64,000 nt of DNA, from the NCBI RefSeq assembly GCF_040954835.1, contig NC_090696.1, positions 76,755,722 through 76,819,721 on the forward strand, written 5' to 3'. This DNA is from Lepisosteus oculatus (lineage: Eukaryota > Chordata > Actinopteri > Semionotiformes > Lepisosteidae). Made by a program: the position numbers and the translations under genes. Numbering within the stretch: the first letter of the stretch is position 1; each line of letters begins with the position of its first letter. The notes below the pieces were generated by a model. It was not told the origin of the DNA, did no database searches, and was given only the letters and a program-made list of their open reading frames with translations. This document shows, one piece after another, positions 1 through 10,300 of the stretch.

Positions 1-1241
1 GCTGACTCGTCCCCTTCTTTATTCTATATGTTTCTGTTATGAGCCTGCTCACGTAGAAAAGCCGTTCACGTTGTGGTAGCAGGGATCATGGCGTCATGTC
101 AACAACACTACCAGAGACGTACAGTAGCGATGTTGAGTGTTAGCGATTGCGCGTCGTGTGAGCTTCAAGCCATGTAACTTACAGCGCACATAGACACTGG
201 AAATAAAATTGACGACTGAACATAACTGGGAAGGTGCTTGGGTTCGTGAATTATTAGGTTGCAATAACATCGTGTCTCCATTTGAGCGATTCATTTTTGT
301 AGCTGCAGCTGCAGTTTCTTATTTTTGGGCAGTGCGATACTCTACCCCCCCCCCTCCCACCCCCACATTTATAAAAACTGACAGGCCTGTGAGTGTGATA
401 CTTAGGGGAGAACTGTTAAATACTGGGCTTATCTTATTTTTGGAGTCCTTGCCTTCTAAGTTACAGCATGGAAGAAAGCAGCACAAACCGCATCGTTCAG
501 ACACTGTTGAGTCACGGTGCAAAATACATTGACATCGTTCATGCGTCTTGAAAAGAGATGGGATTTGGAAGATGGGGACTGATGCTTACCGTTCAGCTTC
601 AGCTATCGTCTGTGGGTAATTCAGTATTAGAGACAGCTCCAGCAGACGTGTGTTTTTTGATTGATCACTACCCAACTGATTATCATCCTTGTCGGCAACT
701 TTACTGAATGATCAGTCCTGTGTAAGTGGACTTTTTCAACAAATCAATTCAAATAGTACATATTTATTAAACATGCTTACAAATAACTGTACCTATAGCC
801 CTAAGTATTTTTTGCTTAATTATATTTTACTTCACCTTTGTACTTTTACATCTTTGGGTTTCAGAGATAGTCTATGCAGGCCTTGTTGATTACTCATAGC
901 TGTTTGTGTGACATTTTCTTTTTCTAAAAACAGAAATCAAAAGAGTAGGATTTGCAGAATTCAGTGGTACCATAGACTACTGATAGGTATTATATAGACT
1001 CTGGTCATGAAGATTAACCTTGAGCCAGAGACCAATATTTGTGAGTGCATTTGTTGTCTACAATCATTAATTAAAACTTGTCAAATGAATTATACCTCAA
1101 ATGTTCTTTCCGGCATTGCAGTACTCATTGCATTTGTTTGAATTTTAGGTCAAATAAAAGGAACAGGACCCAAATTTCTATGAAATTGTCCCTACCAGCA
1201 AGTTTTGTTGCGTTCGATGCCTTGCATCTAAAAGTGGCATT
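1..1241 (+). other. CNOT7 5' flank and probable 5'UTR
   Basis: No coding exon is recognisable here. The first 300 bases contain scattered CpG and could be the promoter or a non-coding first exon. A C-rich run lies near 343-362. In other vertebrates VPS37A sits divergently beside CNOT7, but I could not find its N-terminus on the minus strand, so it would lie outside the window or be missed. The exact transcription start cannot be fixed from sequence alone. Confidence 0.45.
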
Positions 1242-1358
1242 ATGCCAGCAGCAACTGTAGACCATAGCCAAAGAATCTGTGAGGTGTGGGCTTCCAACCT
1301 GGATGAGGAGCTGAAGAGAATCCGCCAAGTGATACGCAAATATAACTACATTGCAATG
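1242..1358 (+). CDS. CNOT7: CNOT7 coding exon 1
   Basis: Encodes residues 1-39, from [15 protein letters not shown] to KYNYIAM, and ends on a complete ATG codon at a GTAAGC donor. A candidate acceptor (TTTTAG) near 1149 suggests this exon also carries 5'UTR and is preceded by a non-coding exon. Confidence 0.95.
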
Positions 1359-4300
1359 GTAAGCTGATGAATATTATTGCTGTCTTCAAATTTGTCAGTC
1401 CTGCAGTGCTCATTTTCAGAAAGACAAAGCTTTTACCAGTCAGAGAGCAAGGTGGTGATCTGTGCTAGGCAGTGTTCCCAGCATTTCTCCGAAGCTCTAT
1501 GGCTGGAGAGCAGTGGGGACCAGAAATGACTGTTACATAAAGTATGCATCTGTGAGGCGGTGAAAAGCAGCTAATTAAATGGTTAAAACACAATTTTAAA
1601 AAATCTTCTAATTTTCTTAAAAACTACAAGATGAGGTGAGAATAGTGTCATACATTTGTAAATATGTAAGTGGTTTCTGAAGTTTGGAGACCATATTCAC
1701 AAGATAGGTGGATAACTATACATTTTACAGTATGATCGCTGTGCTGCTCCATCTGGGAAGAATGGTGTAAAGTTTAAATATCTGAGAAGATGGTGAATCC
1801 AGACACAACTCCAATAGATGGTAAAACATGCACTTAGTTAAGAATATGTAATATGTAATGGTTTTGAAAAAATGAACCATGTGTGGGGAAAAAAAATAAA
1901 ATATTTCTACAAAAGTAAATAAATGAGAAATTTCCAAGTGTTGTGATAAAACTGCACATGGCTGTATACACATGTAAGAAACGGCATAAGTAAAAACGGT
2001 TTGGTTACTCTGATAGTGAATATTTAGAGTGACATTTTTCTTGCTGATTGAAAGGAGTGAGACTCAAAGCTTCTGTACATCAATATGATGCATTTTAACA
2101 ATACTTTGCAACAGGGTTTACAAATCCCCAGAGTCCAGAATCCAGCAGGTGCTCTGCGTGTCTGGAAGTTATAAACAGCCCCACACCTGGAAGGTGTGTT
2201 AAATCTAATTTAGGCTTAACTAGACCAATTTGTACCTTCTTCACAGCCTTAAACGTTTTTAAGAGATTGAAAACCCTCTGGATTCTGGACCCTGAGGAGC
2301 AGAGATGGCAAACCCTGCTTAATAGCAAGGGTATCTTTGTGTTTCATATTGTCATGGGAATATTGAGTGCAGAGTTTCCACAGAAGGCAGCATCACAATC
2401 TGATTCTGCCCTACAGTGCAGGTAAGGACTGTTTAATGTACCATGTACGAGAGGACATTGTTACTGTTGATAGACCTCTCCTATGTGTTATTGATGACTC
2501 CATCAGGCTTCACTGAGTTAAACACCAATTGAGATATTCTTTCCGGGAGAATTACAGTCCTTCTTTTTAGTCTTTTTCAAATGCTTGGAATATCCGATGG
2601 ACACTACCCCCCTTGGGATTGTTCACGGTACACAGCCTGCCTGAATCTGAGACACCGTCTCGTTGGTGAAACCTTCCATTGAGTCTGTTCTGTGTTTAGT
2701 GGACACACTTTTCTAATCGGAAAGCCGTTGAAAATCACTTAAACTCATTTGCTTACATCAAATAGCTAATTTGACACTTGGTGCACAATACAGTACACAG
2801 TAGTATTCAGTGCTATTCAGACGTATGATTTGAAACATAATGTAAACCTAGCTTTTCTTCGAGTGATTTACACAAACACAAACTAAACACTGTAAATTGT
2901 TTAAGTACTAGTTAATGCTTTGATTATTACTTTTTAAAGTTCTGTTTAAATTAACTTGTTATTTTATATGTTTCAAAGTATTTTTGTAAAATTATATTTT
3001 CTCTGCAAACCTTAATTTTTAAACCAGTGTTGTAATATCAGTATAGGAGACCCATAACCAGTGGAATTGTATTCCAAGTGGCCAGAGCCACGATATTTGT
3101 TAAGTTTAAATAAACCATTATGTCTGAAGTAAGAGGATTGCCTGAAGTTCCATTAATCAAAATAGATTAGAAAATTGTAGATAACACCAGAAGGCTTTGG
3201 TATAGAATTGATTTTCCTGTGCAGTCGGTCACATGAGATAAACTCTGAGAAGCAGTGTATGGTGTACTGTATTACATAAAGAATCAAAGTCTATGGGTCA
3301 CACAGCAGCCAAATCTTTTAAAAAAGTGTGCAGGCAAATTGTAATTCTAGTGATTTTCTACAGCAAATATTTCCCCTTGAATCTTTTTTAATTGCACTTT
3401 AAAGCTAATTTGCTTAAAACCTTTAATAATGTGAAGATTAACAAATATTACTTTGATAGAACACAGTATAGATTGAAACAAATAAGAAGCAGATAAAACA
3501 TAGAATAGATAGAAATAGGTGAGAAGCAGAGTCATGTTTAACAGTGCATGTAGGTTTTCATTTTAGTCAGATAATTCCACGTCCGTACAGTCTTTGTGCA
3601 GTGTAGTCCATAAGTATTTGGACAGACATATAATTTTTGTTTTGGCTCTGTGCTCTAGCACATTGGATTTGAAATGAAACAATGACTATGAGGTTAAAGT
3701 GCAGAATGTCAGCTTTAATTCGAGGGTATTTCCGTCTATATTGGGTGAACCTTATAGGAATCACAGCCCTTTTTATATATAGTCCCCCCATTTCAGGGGA
3801 CCAAAAGTAATTGGACACATTAACGTAATCTTAAATAAAATTGCCATGTTTAGTACTTGGTTGCAAATCCTTTGCAATTGATGACTTCCTGGAGTCTGCA
3901 TCCCATAGACATCACCAGACTGACATCTTTCCTGCTGATGCTCTGCCAGGCCTGTAATTCAGCCATTTTCAGTTTTGGGGGCTTTATGCTTTCTTTGTCT
4001 TCAGTAAGTGAAATGCTTGCTCAGTGGGGTTCAGTTCAGGTGATTGACTTGGCCAGTCAAGAACATTCCACTTTTTGGCCCTATAAAACTCCATAGTTGC
4101 TTTGGTGTATGTTTGGGGTCATTGTCCTGCTGCAAGGTGAAGCGCCGTCCAGTGAGGTTTGAAGCATTTGGTTGTATCTGACCAGATAAGATGCTTCTCT
4201 ACGCTTCAGAATTCATCCTGCTGCTGCCGTCTGCAGTCACATCATCAAGAAAGACAAGTGAGCCAGGTCCACTGGCAGCCACACATGTCCAATCCAGGAC

Positions 4301-7300
4301 ACTACCTCCACCATGTTTCACAGATGAGGCGGTATGCTTTGGATCCTGAGCAGTTCCATTTTCTCTCCATACTTTTCTCTTTCCATCACTCTGGTACAGG
4401 TTCATCTTCGTCTCATCTGTCCATAAGGCTTTGTCCCAAAACTTGTGGCTTTTTTATGTACTTTTTGGCAAACTGGCCTTTCTTACGAGTGGTTTGCATC
4501 CTGTGGTGAACCCTCTGAGGTTATGCTGGTGTACTCTTTATGGTAGTCTTTGGCACATCTATGCCTGCATCCTGGAGGGTGTTCCTGATCTGTTCAACGG
4601 TCGAAAAGGGGTTTTTCTTCACGATTGAAAGTCTTCTTCGGTCATCCACTACTGTGGTCTTCCGTGGTCTGCCAGGTTGTTTGCTATTTTTAAGCTCACC
4701 AGTGCATTCTTGCTTCTTAACAATGTACCAAACAGTTGATTTTGACACACCTAATATTTTGGCTATGTCTCTGATTGATTTATTATCATTTTTCTGCCTC
4801 ATGATGGCCCGCTTTACTGGCACTGACATGTCTTTGGTCCTCATGTTGAGAGACAACAGCAACAGACTCCAGATGCAAATGCACATCTAGAATCAACACA
4901 AGACCTTTTGTTAGCTCTCTCGTGCATGAACTAACGATGCAGTGACACACAGCTGGCCAAGAAACAACTGAGCAGCCAATTATCCGATTACTTTTGGTCC
5001 CCTGAAATGGGGGGGCTATGTATAAAAAGGGCTGTGATTCCTATAAGGTTCACTTAATATAGACGTAAATACCCTCGAATTAAAGCTGACATTCTGCACT
5101 TTAACCTCATAGCCATTGTTTCATTTCAAATCCCATGTGCTGGAGTACAGAGCCAAAACAGCAAAAATTATGTCACTGTCCAAATACTGACGGACTGCAC
5201 TGTACATATGTTATAGGTAAGAACGTGAATTTGGGGATTTCACAAGATCCCTGAATATATAAACAGGATTTTCACAGTTTTTGCAGTAAGATTCACAGCA
5301 TCTGCCATATAAAGGGCTCCTCAGCTTGCACCCCTTTCAGTCTCATCCGTTGCAGTACTTTGGTATGAGCAGATCCTTAATTGCTGTATTGATCCTGATG
5401 ATTGTCAATTTAATGATGAAACTGGTTGAAGGACAACTGTGTGGTAGATTGGAGTGGCTGCAGCTGAGAAGCCAGCATATAAAGGTTTTGAGAATAAACT
5501 GATTTATTCCTGTGACTAGAATATATATTCTATATATATTAAAATCTCAAGTATTTTGTCTCGTGGTTCCTGTATAAACACTCACAAAACTTATAATTGC
5601 TATACTTGAATGTAGAGTATTGAAAGGACAGTCATTTGACTATTAATGATGATGATGTGTAACCAGCACGCTCTTCTGTTATGTGAAGTTTCAGTCTCAA
5701 GTCAATATTGTTGTAAGGGAAAGGAAGTTACAGAAAATTAAGTGAAATCCTGAGGGGAAACTAAGAAAAATTAGAGAAGTTATGTATTAAGAGCTTTTTC
5801 TTTTTAGATTAAAAAATAAAGTTGTATTTAGAATATCTACAGGATGTTGAGCATTGAATCTTTAGTGCATAAGAAGGTACATTAATAAAACGCTTACACT
5901 GGGTGAGTCAGTAGGGGAAGGTTCCGATTTTAAAATTGGAGGGAGAACTCCTGGAGCAACCTGGAAACGGAAAGTTGGATCCATGAGGAATAAACACCAA
6001 CAGGAGTATTTCCAGTGTGGGAACTACATCAAAATAAAAGTTACCCATTAGTTTAAACACTTGTATTAGGACTGCAGTTGTCTGCAATTGTATGAATGTA
6101 AGAGACAAAGCAAGTCAGTGAGTGACTTTTTCTGTAATGTTGTGTTGTTAATTCCTTGCAATGTGCTAACAGCAGCATTGTGAACTGCACTGCCAACATT
6201 AGCTGGGTTTATACTGTACGCTGTAACAGAACTACCCGTCTTTCCTGTTGGAATCGAGGTTAATGAAATGGGATCTGCTCGTTTCCTCAGAATGTGTGAA
6301 CGAGCCTTACTCTTATTTCTTGCGGTAATTACTTTTTAACCAAAAGAGCAGAACGGGGTTTGGCTGAAATGTTGTGGACTGGGGAGACAGACCCCCCCAT
6401 TCTTCAGAATGTGTTACACAGCAAGCTGTGACCCAGTGGCACTGCAGCACATCATTGTCGGTTTTAAGATTTCTTTTGCGTGCGAAAATAAGGTGAATGC
6501 GTCTGCACACAAGTAGCAGTGCATAAAAATGTTGTTTTTTGTCATTTTCATGAGACATGAGTTACATGGAGATGTGCTGTTTTTCATTGTTTTGTAGGAC
6601 ACAGAGTTTCCAGGCGTAGTGGCGAGGCCGATCGGAGAATTCAGAAGCAATGCAGACTACCAGTACCAGCTACTGCGGTGTAATGTAGATTTGTTAAAGA
6701 TCATCCAGCTAGGCCTGACTTTCATGAATGAGCAAGGCGAATACCCACCAGGAACATCGACATGGCAGTTCAATTTTAAGTTTAACCTTACGTAAGCGCA
6801 CAAACGTTCTTTCACCTTTGCAATGTTAGTTGTGAAGACTGCTACTTTTAAGGCTTAATAGTTCTGTTTTTTTCAGTTAATATGATTATTCAAACTGGTG
6901 GTACAATTTTGTGTTTTTCTTTTGCTTGTTTATTTATTTATTTTTGGTGGGGAGAGAGGTTGAATAGTTACCTGGATTCACTGTTACAGATTAAATCTGG
7001 CTAAAATCCTGATTTTGGGCCACTTTGAAGGATGATGTATGGAAATGCTGTTAGTTGTTCCTTTGTAATTACAACTGTAACAGGTATTTAACACGTTTAA
7101 ATTATTTTGGCTAGCCCAGAGTTTTTACTGTATCAACTGGGGCACAAGTGCTAGGAGAAAAGGAAGTGCATGGGTTGAGAAATCTCAACGTTTTATTACT
7201 TTTTATGTTCTTCCAGATAGTGTGTCTGATTCACCAGAGCTCTTTGAGCTTATTAACCTATTCTTTATTGATATTAGAGATTTATTGTTATAACTAGGAG

Positions 7301-10300
7301 GTCTATTGAAGCCACTTCAAATCACATTTATGGTTTTGTGAAAAGATGCTGCACATACAGCAATATCACAAGTCTTTCTGATTGAAACCCTTTGTGAATA
7401 ATTGTTTCATTAAGGGGAATTTATGCCCACTCAGATGAGGATAGCGAACTCTCAGAGGTTAGAAATGTATTTATATTACTTATGAATTGTACTTTTGGAT
7501 TAATGAATGAGTCTATCCTATATGTGAGAGCTGAATATTTCATTTCAAGTGGGCACATAACATTAGGCATATTCTGTATAGTTGTTGAGTTCTGAGTTAA
7601 TTCTTTTTTTTTTTTTGAGAACTAGCAAGTTCCAGTTTGTGCCTTAATGATCTTAATACTGAAAGTCGCTTCAGCAACTCAAAATGGCTGATGCAATTTT
7701 GTGTGTTCGTCAGCAGTTTAGGAATTAATGAATAGTATAATTTCACTGAAAGGTGTAGTAATAGGTTCAGGTGTTTCCCCAGATGGGATATCATTTGCCT
7801 GTATAGTTATGATATATGAGTATAATTGTTCGAAATGTGTTCAAATAATTCAGCTTTTTTAAGACAGCCTTCAATGAAATGCTTGTGTTCTGTGGGTAAT
7901 ACACAGATTAGTATGTTGTGGTGAGGGATATGTTAAGAAGGCATTTTTAAAAGAGGAAAAAAAACTGCATTTCTTTTTCTAGATTTTTTAATATTCGTCT
8001 CAATTTCTTTTTTTAGTTTGAGATGCCCAGTTCCAGCTTATTCCCATTATCCTTTGCGCCCGTAAGAGACTAAAAGCAGGTTGGGGTCTTCTGATGTAAG
8101 AACTTAGCCAGGTAATCTCATTGGTGGGAGTTACTGATATTGTTTCTCCCTAGTCGTGTATATATGCACCTCAGCCGGGCTGCGATCTCAGTCCTTTGGG
8201 AAATCGGTGGAAACAGATTGATACAGTTTATTTACCACACATTGTTCCTCTCATCTCATCCTCAACTGAAGGCTGTCCCACCATCAGGAGGGTAGGGACA
8301 GTTTGTAATCCTAAACCCAGTGGCTTAGTCTTCTCAGACTGTTCTAGCTGTTCCAGTTGTCCTTTACAACCTCGTATTTTAGCCAGCAAGTCTATTTCAT
8401 AGCTGACGAGTCCAGTCAGTCCAAGTAGGTGTCCCCCTTAGATTTCAAATCACAGCATTTATTAAAGCAAAAGCAAACACTGGCACCCACCTTTGAGTGT
8501 TCCTTGGCAGAGTTTTTAAAAATGAGCTAGTGGAAATAAAGTTTTAACTAAACCACGAGGAAGTGAAATTGACCAGTGAGTCTCGTATCCAGTGCCAGAG
8601 GTCAGTGTGAGTCTGAGGAGTCCTCACCAGGTGGTTGACCCTCTTCATTCTGAATCAGTGTGAATGCAGTGTTGTCTCCTGAGTACTGCTTCATGTATTA
8701 CTTGTACTGGTAGTGACCTGGGTCTTGTGTACTTGCCTTTTAAGAATTTCATGCTTAATGCGTAAAACTGTATCCTCCTCAACGTTGTGTATCTCGAGAC
8801 AGGTAGTTCAGGGTCGGTGTTTCTCCCACACAGAGACGCTTCTGCCTTGGGATGCTGTATTTACGTTACAATTAGGTCAAAGTGGCAAAAGTTGTACTTG
8901 CTCATGACTGTGAGCTTGAAACATTTAAACCTGATCTCCTGATGCAGAAATACAAATACTGATGATTGTAAGTTTGTAGCTCTGTCCTTGTAAGGTTTGT
9001 GAAGGAGAGGTTTGCAGTGAATATATTTTATATTAAATACCTTGCTTTGTATCATCTTTACTGAAGTAACTTCCTTTTCTCCTAGTATTCAGAGCTGTAC
9101 TTTATTTTGTCTTCTAATTATTATTAACCACGAGTCTTGTAAAGTCAACTGTATAGTAGCCTGTAGCCTGAACTGAAAAGCAGCCATTCTCTTTATAGGC
9201 AGACAGAAGACCGCTTTCTTACCCTGTTGTCCTTTACAGTGTGCCAAAATCAGGATAGTGAGCAATTAGAAGTTTAAAGACTTAAGGTTTAGTTACACCT
9301 CTGTCATTTTGTAATTTTACAGAAGCTTAGTGATATCAGACTTAGAAAATGATCACTAAAAGAACTTAACATCTCTGAAAGGCTTAGTGTGAGAACCTGT
9401 GTAATTTCTAAAATGTGTGCGTTGTAACAGTCTCAATTGTCCACGCTTTGTTTTTCCTCTGCTAGGGAAGACATGTATGCGCAGGACTCCATAGAACTGT
9501 TAACAACATCAGGTATCCAGTTTAAAAAGCATGAAGATGAGGGGATTGAAACGCTGTATTTTGCAGAACTGCTTATGACCTCTGGAGTTGTGTTGTGTGA
9601 AGGAGTGAAATGGCTTTCTTTCCACAGGTAAGTTTGTGTAGTGTACTGCTGCACACAGGTTATAGATATTCGTGTTTAACTGAGCTGGGGAACAGAGGCT
9701 GTAACAGAACCAGCTTCCAAGTCACTGCAATGTCAGGTCAGCTTAATTGACAGGGCACTCCAGCGTTCTTAAGCTTTAAATTGCTGAAGTTTTTTTTCAT
9801 TTTTTAACGTTTTTTGTACAGGTCTTTCAGTGCCTTTCTTCTTCATGGCTACAGAGCCCATTATAACTGGAACAGGACAAGAGCGTTTGATCCTGGTCTT
9901 ATCTAATAAGGCGTCTGACTTGATGTTAAAGCCTCCAAGCATCACGTGTTCTGCAACTGTCAGTTCTAAATTGTGTATTTTTCCACGTTTCTGTACGGGA
10001 CCTTAAACTGGCATGAGTCTTTCTTTCTTTACAGATTGTGAAAAGAAAGTATTGGTCAAAAATGGGTCAGGATCCAAAAAAGATAGCAATTGACATATGA
10101 TCGATTTCCATTGTTGCAGGTCTTCTGACCGTTTTGTACTGAAGAATAGTCTGCAAATGCAGTACAATCTGATTACCAAACCTTTGCTACTCAGTTTATG
10201 ATTCTGGACCTCAACGATCTATCTCATTAAAATGTTTTGTAAGATCAGACTGAACATCGATGGTCTGTATCATGAATGGAGGCTGGTTTTCTTTTTATGA

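Larger units (their letters stand above)
1359..6597 (+). other. CNOT7 intron 1
   Basis: A 5.2-kb AT-rich intron. It contains a palindromic MITE-like element near 2105-2310 and a degenerate Tc1-like transposon at 3599-5202. I recognise nothing else; the short open frames show no family resemblance. Confidence 0.85.

Noticed and set aside
1..600. Possible divergent VPS37A first exon on the minus strand
   Set aside because: Expected by synteny, but no VPS37A-like residues could be read in any minus-strand frame.
10021..10110. Strong polypyrimidine tract and TTTACAG acceptor in CNOT7 intron 3
   Set aside because: The following sequence does not match any CNOT7 residue and soon meets stops; the real exon 4 fits the frame exactly.
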